Source of the DNA: DATADD01 sp046262355 | GTDB taxonomy: Bacteria; Actinomycetota; CADDZG01; WHSQ01 | Direction: 5' to 3' | NCBI GenBank assembly: GCA_046262355.1 | Contig: JBHEMX010000099.1 | Span: 43,896 to 107,895 of the forward strand | Length of the DNA: 64,000 nt | In this document: piece by piece, positions 28,216 through 36,744 of the stretch | Layout: every line of letters begins with the position of its first letter | Numbering within the stretch: position 1 is the stretch's first letter | Made by a program: the position numbers and the translations under genes | Notes under the pieces: model-generated | What the model saw: the letters and a program-made list of their open reading frames with translations, nothing else | Told to the model about the DNA's origin: nothing | Databases searched by the model: none

Positions 28216-29361
28216 ATGGACGAAAGCTTCCGCATCGCCCGGATCGCGGGCATCAGGGTCGGCATGAACTGGAGCCTGCTCCTGGTCTTCTGGCTCATCG
28301 CGTGGAGCCTCGCGGCCCAGCGATTCCCCAGCGAGTTCCCCGGCTACGAGGCCTCGACCTACTGGATCGCGGGGGCGCTGACGGCCATCGTCTTCTTCGC
28401 TTCTCTGCTCGCCCACGAGATGGCGCACGCGCTGGTGGCGCGCCGCCACGGCGTCGAGGTCGACGGGATCACGCTGTGGCTCTTCGGCGGCGTCGCACGG
28501 CTGCGCGGGGAGGCGATGACGCCTCGGGCGGAGCTCCGGATCGCGATCGTCGGGCCCATCATGAGCCTCGCTATCGCCGCCGCGGCAGCGATCCTCGGCT
28601 GGCTGCTCGACGCGGCAAGCGCGCCCGACCTCCTCGCCGGCGTCGTCAAGTGGCTCGCACGCATCAACGCGGTTCTGGCCGTGTTCAACATGGTGCCGGC
28701 GTTCCCGCTCGATGGAGGACGGGTGCTGCGAGGGTGGCTGTGGAAACGGCGCGGGCGCACGAGCGCCACGGTCTCCGCGGCGCGTGCAGGCCGCGGCTTC
28801 GGCTACCTGCTGATCGGCCTCGGGCTGGTCGAGTTCGCGCTGCGGGCCCAGTTCGGGGGACTGTGGTTCGTCTTCCTCGGCTGGTTCCTTCTGAACGCGG
28901 CCCGCATGGAGGAGTCCCACGTCCTGCTCCGAGGAGCTCTGAGCGACGTGCAGGTGCGCGACGTCATGGCGCGCGACCCGGTGACCGCGCCGGGCTGGCT
29001 CACGGTCGAGGCGTTCGTGGAGTCCTACGCGCTGCAGCACCGCTTCGCGACCTTCCCCCTGCTGGCCTTCGACGGCACGCTCGACGGTCTCGTAACGCTC
29101 AGCCGGATCAAGCAGGTGCCCGCAGACGAACGAGGCTCGACGCGCGTACGGGACATAGCCGAACCCATGAGCTCCGTTCCGACGGCGCGTCCCGACGAGC
29201 CACTCGTCGATGCGCTCTCTAGGATGCAGGGCTCGGACGGACGTGCTCTCGTCATGCAAGATGGAGAGCTCGTCGGGATCCTCTCGCCGCGCGACGTGGC
29301 CCGCGCGCTCGACGTCGCCTCATTGCGAGGCGCGCCGGTTCCCGAGCACTCGACCTCTTAG
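28216..29361 (+). CDS. Site-2-protease-like M50 metalloprotease with C-terminal CBS pair
   Basis: This 381-residue membrane protease has the zinc motif LAHEMAHAL in a transmembrane helix and a second metal segment NMVPAFPLDGGRVLRG, as in SpoIVFB/Rv2625c-type proteases. Four to six membrane segments lie in residues 15-225. Residues about 235-360 form two CBS motifs (VQVRDVMARDPVTAPGWLTV, MQDGELVGILSPRDVARAL), a likely nucleotide sensor. The substrate is unknown. ATG 28216 follows GAGGGG. The gene is divergent from nhaA, and its last 4 bp overlap the convergent adnB-like gene. Confidence 0.88.
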   Translation: MDESFRIARIAGIRVGMNWSLLLVFWLIAWSLAAQRFPSEFPGYEASTYWIAGALTAIVFFASLLAHEMAHALVARRHGVEVDGITLWLFGGVARLRGEAMTPRAELRIAIVGPIMSLAIAAAAAILGWLLDAASAPDLLAGVVKWLARINAVLAVFNMVPAFPLDGGRVLRGWLWKRRGRTSATVSAARAGRGFGYLLIGLGLVEFALRAQFGGLWFVFLGWFLLNAARMEESHVLLRGALSDVQVRDVMARDPVTAPGWLTVEAFVESYALQHRFATFPLLAFDGTLDGLVTLSRIKQVPADERGSTRVRDIAEPMSSVPTARPDEPLVDALSRMQGSDGRALVMQDGELVGILSPRDVARALDVASLRGAPVPEHSTS

Positions 29362-32300
29362 CCGCCGGCGCGCGCGACAAGCGAGACGTGCGCGCGGCCG
29401 GCGGCACAGAAGCGCAGGAAGTCGCATGAGTGACAGATGTCGCCGGGCGTGGGAGCGAAGTCCTCATCTTCGAGCCGCGCGAACATCGTGAGTAGATCGG
29501 CAAGCGTGACCTCGAGCTCATGCGCCGTGGTCGTTTCGACCTTGCCGCTGCGCAGATAGAAGTACGACACGCGCAGGTTCGCCGGATCGATGCCCCAGAT
29601 CCGTTCCGCCGCGAGCGCATAGATCGTGAGCTGCAGCCTGCTTAGGGGGTCCGAGGCGTCCGGCTCCCCTCCGGACTTGTAGTCGACGACCTCCCAGGTG
29701 CCGTCGGGATGCACGTACACCGCATCCATCCGTCCCCTGACGAGGAAGCCGCCCTCCAGCGCGAGCACGAAGGGCTGTTCGACGAAGCGAGGCTGTAGCG
29801 ACGCATAGGGGCCGTCCTCGAACGAGCGCTTGAGCGCGTCGACGGGATCCTCGCCGCTCCCCCGGCGCGCCTCGGCATCGTCGCGCAGCTCCTCGGGAGC
29901 GAGATCCGGCGCCTCCTCGGGGTCGTCGAGTCGCCCTTGCCCGATCGAGCGGAGCTCGATCCAGCGATGTATCCCCTGTCCCAGGCGCGCCGCGGCGCTC
30001 GGCCGCCGCGGCAAGGGACGCACGACGGTCCAGAAGAACTGCTTGGGACAGCGCGCGTACTGCACGAGCGACGACACCGAGAGGCTCCTGAGGCGGTCGT
30101 CCGGTCCTGCCGGGGCCGGGTCCGACGCCACGAGCTCGAGCTGCTGGGCCACGGCGCGCTTCGAGCCCTCGAACTCCCCGGGATCGGCCCCTGCGCGCAC
30201 GGCGAGATCGTCCACCGAGGTCCCCGAGAGCAGGGCGTCCTCCGCGGCGCGGCGCCAACCTTCCTCAAACAGCGGGTCGACCTCGCGCTCGGCGGCCGGG
30301 GGCCATGCGCGCGCCCGTTCTGCGAGATCTGACTGGATAGGGTTCTCGTCCGGGCAGGGCGCATAGGTGCGCACCTCGACCGCGGCGTGCGGCCCGGTTG
30401 CCGCGCGCTCGTCGGACGCCGGAGCGCCTGCGAGCTCGAGGAAGAATTCCCCCGGACCGGCTGGCGTCGTGCGCTCACGCCCGTACCAATGAGCGGCGCT
30501 GAGCCGCAGCGCCTTACGCGCTCTCGTCAGGGCCACGTAAGCAAGCCGGCGCTCGTCCTCCATGAGCCGCTCCCTCAGCTCGGCGCGGAAACGCTGCATG
30601 TTGCCCTCGAACGCCGGGAGGTGCTCCGCGTCCTCACGCACCGAATAGGGCAGCTCGGAGATCGACGTCGTCGGGTTGTCGGTGAGCCGGACGAGAGGGA
30701 ACGTCTCGCGCGCCATGCCGGGGACGAAGACCACGTCGAACTCCAGGCCCTTCGCCTGATGCATCGTCATGAGCTTGACCGAGTTGTCGAGTTGAGGCTG
30801 CGCGATCTCGAGGTCGTCCACGTCACGCGCACTGTCGAGGTAGTCGAGGAACGCGGACACCGACGCCTCGCCCTCCAGCGGAGAGAACGAGCTCGCCTCG
30901 TCGAGGAACGCGCTGAGGTTGGCGCGCGCTGCGTCGGCGACCGCCCCGCGCGCGATCACGAGCTCATCTTCGAGGCCGCTGAGCTCGAGCACGTGCTCGA
31001 CGGCCTCGGCAAGCGTGCGGCCGCGCAACGCCGCTCGCATCCGTTCGTTGTGCTCGTGAAGACGCGCCAGTCTTCTGCGCGCCTCATCGGAGAGATCGGG
31101 GATCTCATCGAGGCGCGCGAGCGCCTCGGACAACGAGAACCGCTCCTCGCCTGGATCGACCTCTCCTCCGCGCTCGTCGCGTTCCTCGAGCTTGCGCTGG
31201 AACTCGCGCGTGTTGCGCGCGGCCCAGCGCGCGAGCGCGGCGAGGTCGTGAAAGTCGATGCGCCACTTCGGCCCCATCGCGATGCGAGCGAACGCGACGT
31301 TGTCGCCCGGACGCAGCGCGAGCCGCAGATGCGTGAGAAGATCCACGACCTCGGGGACGGTGAGCAGGCCGCCCAGCCCCACGACCTCGACGGGGATCCC
31401 CCGCGCGCGCAGCGCCTGCTGCAGCGGGCCGAAGAGCCGGCGCGTGCGGCATAGGATCGCGATCTCGCCGGGAGACACGAGGGTGCCGTCGAGCCCGCTT
31501 CCGCCGGGTGCGGACAAGTTCGTGATCTCCGTCGCGATCAGCTCGGACTCGTCGGCCTCGGACCCGAGGAGGTCGCAGGTCACGTCGCCGGCTCCTGTGG
31601 GCGGATGATGGCCCAGGACCTTCTCGGTCCCCCGTCGGCCGCTCGGTATCCTCGAGATGATCGCGTCGGCGACCTGGAGGATGCGTTCGGCAGAGCGGAA
31701 AGATACCTGGAGCGGCTTGGTGTCGGCGCGCGCGCCGCTCGCATCCCGGAAGTGCTGCGGGAACCACAGGATGTTGTACAGCGTCGCGCCCCGCCACGCA
31801 TAGATCGCCTGATCCGGATCGCCCACGACGGTGATGGCGGATCCCGGTGGATAGATCGCGCTCATCATCTTGCGCTGCGCGATGTTCGTGTCCTGGTACT
31901 CGTCGAGGAGCACCACCGGCCACCGTTGCCGCAGCGCAGCGCCGACCTCCAGACGGCGATCCACGAGCCGGTAGGCGAACTCGATCTGGTCTCCATAGTC
32001 GATGCGGCCGAGTTCGGCCTTGCGGTCGATGTAGGCGCGCACCGCTCTGCAGATCTCCGGACGTTGCACCAGAGTGTCCTCGAGGCGGGTCTGCAGCTTC
32101 TTGTCGGAGCGCTCGTACTCGGCTCGCAGCGCCTGGTCCGCGTCGCTCACACGCTCCGGCGACACGAGGTGGTTCGCGCACGCATCCGCCAGCGTGCCCA
32201 CCCTCCGGATGATGGTCGGCAGCCAGTTCACCTTGAGGTTGTCGAAGGTGATCTCCTCCAGCAGGCGTGCGATCAACATGTAGGACTGCGCGGGCGACAA

Positions 32301-32669
32301 CAGTGCCACCTCGGGCTCTATGCCGATCTTCGGGCCGTAGTCGCGCAGCACGCGATCCGCGAAGCCGTGGTACGTGAAGACGGCCACCTCTTCGCCGCTC
32401 GCCGCCGGGAGCTTGTCGAGGGCGCGCTGCACTCGCTCGTCGAGCTCGTGCGCGGCCTTGTTCGTGAACGTCAGCCCGAGGACCTGCGCCGGCGCCGCCT
32501 CACCCCTGAGGATCAGGTGTGCGATGCGAGCGGCCATGACCGCGGTCTTGCCCGAGCCGGCGCCCGCGACGATCGACAATGGAGAGGCCACGTGCTCGAT
32601 AGCGCTCCACTGCTCGTCCGTGGGTTCATAGCCGTTCAGCGCGGCGACTATCGCCGGATGCGCGCTCAT
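29358..32669 (-). CDS. adnB: AdnB-like UvrD-family helicase with RecB-type nuclease
   Basis: This 1103-residue protein is one half of a double-strand-break resection machine. The helicase part has Walker A AGAGSGKT, motif II LLDEYQDTN and GDPDQAIYAWRGA, all intact, so this is the active motor. The C-terminal about 280 residues form a PD-(D/E)XK nuclease: ARLGQGIHRWIELR, then EVVDYKSGGEP. An iron-sulfur cysteine set is formed by YARCPKQFFW and GDICHSCDFLRFC. Length and arrangement match actinobacterial AdnB. Its ATG overlaps the adnA-like stop by 4 bp (ATGA). A 92-codon upstream extension is rejected because it lies inside adnA. Confidence 0.88.
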   Translation of the reverse strand: MSAHPAIVAALNGYEPTDEQWSAIEHVASPLSIVAGAGSGKTAVMAARIAHLILRGEAAPAQVLGLTFTNKAAHELDERVQRALDKLPAASGEEVAVFTYHGFADRVLRDYGPKIGIEPEVALLSPAQSYMLIARLLEEITFDNLKVNWLPTIIRRVGTLADACANHLVSPERVSDADQALRAEYERSDKKLQTRLEDTLVQRPEICRAVRAYIDRKAELGRIDYGDQIEFAYRLVDRRLEVGAALRQRWPVVLLDEYQDTNIAQRKMMSAIYPPGSAITVVGDPDQAIYAWRGATLYNILWFPQHFRDASGARADTKPLQVSFRSAERILQVADAIISRIPSGRRGTEKVLGHHPPTGAGDVTCDLLGSEADESELIATEITNLSAPGGSGLDGTLVSPGEIAILCRTRRLFGPLQQALRARGIPVEVVGLGGLLTVPEVVDLLTHLRLALRPGDNVAFARIAMGPKWRIDFHDLAALARWAARNTREFQRKLEERDERGGEVDPGEERFSLSEALARLDEIPDLSDEARRRLARLHEHNERMRAALRGRTLAEAVEHVLELSGLEDELVIARGAVADAARANLSAFLDEASSFSPLEGEASVSAFLDYLDSARDVDDLEIAQPQLDNSVKLMTMHQAKGLEFDVVFVPGMARETFPLVRLTDNPTTSISELPYSVREDAEHLPAFEGNMQRFRAELRERLMEDERRLAYVALTRARKALRLSAAHWYGRERTTPAGPGEFFLELAGAPASDERAATGPHAAVEVRTYAPCPDENPIQSDLAERARAWPPAAEREVDPLFEEGWRRAAEDALLSGTSVDDLAVRAGADPGEFEGSKRAVAQQLELVASDPAPAGPDDRLRSLSVSSLVQYARCPKQFFWTVVRPLPRRPSAAARLGQGIHRWIELRSIGQGRLDDPEEAPDLAPEELRDDAEARRGSGEDPVDALKRSFEDGPYASLQPRFVEQPFVLALEGGFLVRGRMDAVYVHPDGTWEVVDYKSGGEPDASDPLSRLQLTIYALAAERIWGIDPANLRVSYFYLRSGKVETTTAHELEVTLADLLTMFARLEDEDFAPTPGDICHSCDFLRFCAAGRAHVSLVARAGG

Positions 32670-35662
32670 GGCGTCTCCAGCCCGACGCCCGCCTCGGGGG
32701 CGCGATCGAGCTGCAGCTCCTCGCCCTGCGGCCACAGCGGGCAGATCTCCTTGAAGCTGCAGAAGCGGCAATCCGCCTCCGGACTGGGAGCGAAGTCCTC
32801 GCGATCTATGGCGTCGAGCATGGACGCGATGCGACCCTCCGTGGCGTCGTCCCACGCCGTCCCGTCCTCGGCCTTCCTCGGGAGTTGGCACGCGCGCCGG
32901 ATCGCGTTGCCTTTCTCGTGCCGCACGAAGAGCAGCTCCATGCACTTGGGGTCGCCCAGGCCGCTCAGGTTCTCATCGCGTTTGCACGCGAGGTAGTAGG
33001 TCGCAAGCTGCAGGTCGTCCTCGACGTCGCCGTTCGTCTTCCAGCTGTTGGAGGTCTTGTAGTCGATGAGCCGCAGACCGTTGCGGTCGAGCGCGTCGAT
33101 TCGGTCGATCTTGCCTCGCACGGTCCAGTCGCCCACGAGGAACTCGAACCATTGCTCCGTCCGCAAGGTCTTGTGCCCGTTGCCGGCCTCGAGATCGGCA
33201 TAGCGATGCAGGATGCGTACGCAGTCGTGCCACAGGTAGTTGGCGACCGCGCCGGGCGGATAGTCCTCGGCACGCCACCGGCGTTGCGCCTCGGCGACAA
33301 GCGCGCCCTTGTCCTTGTCGATGCGCCCTGCCTCTGCGTCCTCGAGAAGCCCGTGGATCAGCGAGCCGTAAGCCATGTGATAGGTGCGTTCCGGGTCGAG
33401 CCCCAGCACTTGCCCGAGGAGATACGCGAGCGGACAGTTCTCGTAGTCGGAGAAGCGCGAGTACGAGGTCTTCTTCGGCGCCGCCACGACGGGCGTGTCG
33501 TTGTGCGTCCAAGCACGGCCCCACCACCACCGGTCGGGGTCGACCTCTGCGAGCTGCGCCATGCCCCAGAGCGCGGCCAGGCGCTCGGCGGCTGAGGATG
33601 TGGCATCGGCGACGATCCGGCGCCACGCGATCTCCGCCTCCCCGGGAGCGAGCACGAGGTCGGGCACGGAGCTGTTGGCCTCCGGAAGCTCGCCGCCGAG
33701 TGAGCGCAGGAAGCGGGACGGCTCGGCGCTCGAGCGCTCGGAGCCGCCCGCCCTCAGCCCCGTGAGGACGACGCGACGCGCGCGCGTGAGCGCGAGCCGG
33801 AACAGCCGCTCCTCTTCCTCGAGCGCCGCGCGCTGGCGCTCGGACGAGCTCAGCGGGCGACCCAACAGATCCACATCGAGCAGCAGCCCGCGGCGCGACG
33901 GATCCGGCCACAGTCCCTCGACGCAACCCGAGACCACCGCGAACTCGAACCCGCGGCCCTTGGTTCCGTGCGCCGTCACTATCGTGACCGCATCCTGGGC
34001 CGCGTCGAGCCGGACGGACCCGGGCGCGAACTCCGCGGACAGCAGGGTGTCGATGAAGTCGGCCATGCGCGCCTGGCGCCCGCGTCGATCGGTGAAGCGC
34101 GCGAGCGCGTCGGCGAACGTCGTCAGGGAGTCGAGCCGGCGCTCGTCGTTCGAGGCGACGAGCTCGGCGAACCACGACGAGCGCTGCCACAGCCGCCAGA
34201 AGCACTCGTCCGGAGCCAGCTCCGACGCCCACCGCCGCGCGTTCGAGAGCAGGTGCACGACGCTCTCGAGCTTGTGCGCCACAGACGGCGCGAGGCCCTC
34301 GTGAGGCGGCGCGCCGCAGAGCTCGTGAAGCTGCGAGCCGGCGAGCCGGGCGGCGCGCCGCAGCTCGATCAGCTCGGGCACCGAGAACCCGCCGAGCTCG
34401 GACGTCAAGAGCGACGGCCACAGTTCCTCGTGCCCGACGCGCCCGCATGCGACCGAGAAGAGCTCGAGGACCGGGCGCACGACCGGGTCGTGCGACAGCT
34501 CCACCGCCTCGCCGTCGACCTGGTGCGGAACGCCGGCCGACTTCAGCTCACGGCGCAGGGGCGCCAGCAGCACGCGATGGTCGCGCACGATCACCGCCAT
34601 GTCCCCCCACGGCACACCCCCGGAGCCGGCGAGACGCAGCTCGGCCACGATCGCCTTCGCCTCCTCGACGACGTGGGAGAAGAGCTTGACCGAGGTCTCG
34701 AGCGCCCCACGGTGAGGGGTGACGAGCGCGATGTGGGCGGCCTCGAGGCGTTCGAGTCCGGACGGATCCGCACCCCTGAAGGCGAACACGCTTCCGTGCG
34801 GATCACCGGCGACCAGAGCGCTGCGCCCGGTCTCGTCCGGCGCCGGCAGCAGCGCCTCGAGCAGCGCCGCCTCCGCTCGGTTCGCCTCCTCGAAGTCGTC
34901 GACGAGCACGTGTGGGTAGACGGTGCGGAGGTCGGCTGCGACCTCGTCGTGCTCCCCGATCAGGCGCCGCGCCTCTCCGAGGACCATCGCGAAGTCAAGC
35001 CGGGGCCTGCCGTCCTCGAACGCGGCGGGATCCTGGACGCGCCGCACGTAGCGCTCGAGGAAGCCGGCGAGCTCGTCCCAGTCGGGCCTCCCCCGCTCGG
35101 CCGCGAGGCGGCGGACGTCGTCGGGCGACGCGAGCCTCTCCTGCGCTCGAAGCAGGAAGTCCCGCACCTCGCCTGCGAACGCGTTGGAGCGCAGGAGGTC
35201 GCGGTTGACGGGCCAGGCTCCGGGATCCTCCTCGGCGAGCAGCTGGCGCACGAACGCCCTCTGGTCGAACGCGGTCAGCAGCACGGGCTCGGCGGAGAGG
35301 CCGGCGAGCTGGTAGCCGACCTCGGCCGCGGCTCCGTCGGGCGACGCCACCGAGAAGCCGCGCGTCAGCAACGACCATGAGAAGGCGTGGAAGGTGAACA
35401 CGCTCGGACCCGCCACCGAGCGGCCGAGCCGGCGCACTAGCCGGTCCTTGAGCTCGATGCCGCTGCGGCGGTCGCGCACGAAGATGATGACCTCGTCGGG
35501 CTCGACGCCCCGCTGGGCTACGAGCCACAGAGCGCGCTCGGCGAGCGAGGTCGTCTTGCCGGTCCCGGGACCGCCGAGCAGCTTGACCCGCCCGCCCTCG
35601 AATTGGGCGGCGCGCCGCTGCTCCGCATCGAGTGCGATATCGGTGGGATGGAGACCGACCAT
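32666..35662 (-). CDS. adnA: AdnA-like UvrD-family helicase with RecB-type nuclease
   Basis: This 998-residue protein is the upstream partner of AdnB. The helicase part has Walker A LGGPGTGKTTS, but motif II reads LVDDFEEANRAE instead of DEYQD, so the motor is probably weak or structural, as known for AdnA. The C-terminal nuclease has YGSLIHGLLEDAEAG, LIDYKTSNSW and a cysteine set YENCPLAYLL with CRFCSFKEICPLW for an iron-sulfur cluster. The ATG follows AAGAGGA. The pair replaces RecBCD/AddAB in many actinobacteria. Confidence 0.87.
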   Translation of the reverse strand: MVGLHPTDIALDAEQRRAAQFEGGRVKLLGGPGTGKTTSLAERALWLVAQRGVEPDEVIIFVRDRRSGIELKDRLVRRLGRSVAGPSVFTFHAFSWSLLTRGFSVASPDGAAAEVGYQLAGLSAEPVLLTAFDQRAFVRQLLAEEDPGAWPVNRDLLRSNAFAGEVRDFLLRAQERLASPDDVRRLAAERGRPDWDELAGFLERYVRRVQDPAAFEDGRPRLDFAMVLGEARRLIGEHDEVAADLRTVYPHVLVDDFEEANRAEAALLEALLPAPDETGRSALVAGDPHGSVFAFRGADPSGLERLEAAHIALVTPHRGALETSVKLFSHVVEEAKAIVAELRLAGSGGVPWGDMAVIVRDHRVLLAPLRRELKSAGVPHQVDGEAVELSHDPVVRPVLELFSVACGRVGHEELWPSLLTSELGGFSVPELIELRRAARLAGSQLHELCGAPPHEGLAPSVAHKLESVVHLLSNARRWASELAPDECFWRLWQRSSWFAELVASNDERRLDSLTTFADALARFTDRRGRQARMADFIDTLLSAEFAPGSVRLDAAQDAVTIVTAHGTKGRGFEFAVVSGCVEGLWPDPSRRGLLLDVDLLGRPLSSSERQRAALEEEERLFRLALTRARRVVLTGLRAGGSERSSAEPSRFLRSLGGELPEANSSVPDLVLAPGEAEIAWRRIVADATSSAAERLAALWGMAQLAEVDPDRWWWGRAWTHNDTPVVAAPKKTSYSRFSDYENCPLAYLLGQVLGLDPERTYHMAYGSLIHGLLEDAEAGRIDKDKGALVAEAQRRWRAEDYPPGAVANYLWHDCVRILHRYADLEAGNGHKTLRTEQWFEFLVGDWTVRGKIDRIDALDRNGLRLIDYKTSNSWKTNGDVEDDLQLATYYLACKRDENLSGLGDPKCMELLFVRHEKGNAIRRACQLPRKAEDGTAWDDATEGRIASMLDAIDREDFAPSPEADCRFCSFKEICPLWPQGEELQLDRAPEAGVGLETP

Positions 35663-35786
35663 GTCCTCTTAGTCCTCTTCGGCGTGCCTACGCTCAACCT
35701 AACGCGCTGCTGTGACAGGTTTCGGCAGCGCGAGGCGCGGGCCGCCGGGGCCGCAAGCCCAAGCTAGTGCCCTCGACCATCGCTCC

Positions 35787-35807
35787 GCGACGGCAGCGGC
35801 ACAAAGG
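35787..35807. repeat. Third, diverged copy of the intergenic repeat core
   Basis: GCGACGGCAGCGGCACAAAGG matches 19 of 21 bases of the core of the 14254-14424 repeats. A CTAGTGCCC shortly before it (35764) also occurs at the start of the earlier intergenic region (14198). It lies between adnA and the cupredoxin gene. Confidence 0.5.
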
Positions 35808-35832
35808 ATGCCCGGGAGCGGCGCACCGCGAC

Positions 35833-35859
35833 GACGCCCCCGCCTTCGGCGGGGGCGTC
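35833..35859 (-). terminator. GC-rich hairpin after the cupredoxin gene
   Basis: GACGCCCCCGC and GCGGGGGCGTC pair perfectly around a CTTCG loop. The hairpin starts 28 bp past the cupredoxin stop codon. No T-run follows on either strand, so it is a weak intrinsic terminator or an RNA-stabilising element. Confidence 0.55.
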
Positions 35860-35887
35860 CAAGTGGCACTTGTTACCTCGGCTCGTC

Positions 35888-36259
35888 CTAGGCGCGCACC
35901 CTGACCCTGCCGTTCATGCCGTCGTGGATCGTGCACTTGAAGAAATAGCGGCCCTTCTTGCGAAAGACTTTGCTGGTCTTCTCGCCCGGTGACAGCGTCA
36001 CGTCCTTCTTCCACGCATGGCCCTTGGCGCGCGCCGTGACGGTGTGGGTCGTGTCACCCACGGGGACCTTCCAGACGATCTTGTCGCCCTTGTGGATGCG
36101 CCTGACCTTGGGGGTCCACACGCACCCCGCGCCGCCGCAGCTCCCGCTGAACTTCGCCTTTGCGCCCCTCGAGGACTGCGGGAGCAGGACCAGCGCAGCC
36201 ACCGCCACGATGGCCACGAGCACCCAGGTCACCGGGTTCCGCAAGCTTCTAGACCCCAT
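35888..36259 (-). CDS. Secreted or membrane-anchored cupredoxin (plastocyanin-like)
   Basis: This is a 123-residue protein. A hydrophobic N-terminal segment (VTWVLVAIVAVAALVLLP) exports or anchors it. The rest is a blue-copper fold with likely ligands H in DTTHTVTA and C, H, M in FKCTIHDGMNG. An extra cysteine pair SGSCGGAGC precedes the fold. It could carry electrons or bind copper outside the membrane. The ATG at 36259 follows AGGGGTGGGC, and a longer upstream reading is rejected as low-complexity. Confidence 0.8.
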   Translation of the reverse strand: MGSRSLRNPVTWVLVAIVAVAALVLLPQSSRGAKAKFSGSCGGAGCVWTPKVRRIHKGDKIVWKVPVGDTTHTVTARAKGHAWKKDVTLSPGEKTSKVFRKKGRYFFKCTIHDGMNGRVRVRA

Positions 36260-36446
36260 CCGCCCACCCCTTCCAGCACATGGCGCCGAAAACACCCTTC
36301 GGCCTCTTATACGCCGACCTCGGGCGGTCGGATTGGGCCACACCACAAAACATAGGAAAATCCGGCTGCGGCGGTCGCACGTGGCCCATACTCCATCTCC
36401 CGCGGGTGGCGGCAAGGCAAGCACTGGAGCGGTCAGGAGGACACGG

Positions 36447-36686
36447 ATGGCGCAGGAGCGGTTGCCGGACTGGGAAGGCGAGATGCTCGACGAGCTCGTC
36501 ACCTCGGCGGAGGAGCGTCACGAGCAGGAAAAGGTCCGCGCCCGGAAGCGAGCCCTCCAACTGGCACGCGAGCAGGCCTACCATCGCCTGGCCGTCGCGA
36601 TCGATCGCCCTACGGGGCACGAGAAGCGCACCGGTCAGCTCTCGCTGTTCGCCACCGACCCAACCCTCTTCGACGACGCCGGCTGA
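36447..36686 (+). CDS. Small charged protein with a sliding-clamp-binding motif
   Basis: This is a 79-residue protein of unknown family, rich in Glu, Arg and Lys, and mostly helical or coiled-coil through residue 60. Near the C-terminus it contains QLSLF (in RTGQLSLFATD), an exact match to the QL[SD]LF pentapeptide by which many bacterial proteins bind the DNA polymerase III beta clamp. The ATG follows CAGGAGG by 7 nt, strong support for a real gene. It could recruit to or regulate the clamp; this is inference from the motif. Confidence 0.6.
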   Translation: MAQERLPDWEGEMLDELVTSAEERHEQEKVRARKRALQLAREQAYHRLAVAIDRPTGHEKRTGQLSLFATDPTLFDDAG

Positions 36687-36744
36687 GCTTCCGGAAGACC
36701 GCGCTCCGGTTGCTTCCGGGGCTCGCGCGGGTCAGGCTGGCGCG

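Noticed and set aside
29358..32945. Start of the AdnB-like protein 92 codons further upstream
   Set aside because: The extension lies inside the adnA-like gene in another frame and has no helicase similarity. The ATG at 32669 makes the usual 4-bp overlap.
35833..35859. Hairpin considered as an attachment site or mobile-element end
   Set aside because: A single GC-rich stem without target duplication, integrase or transposase is better explained as a transcript end.
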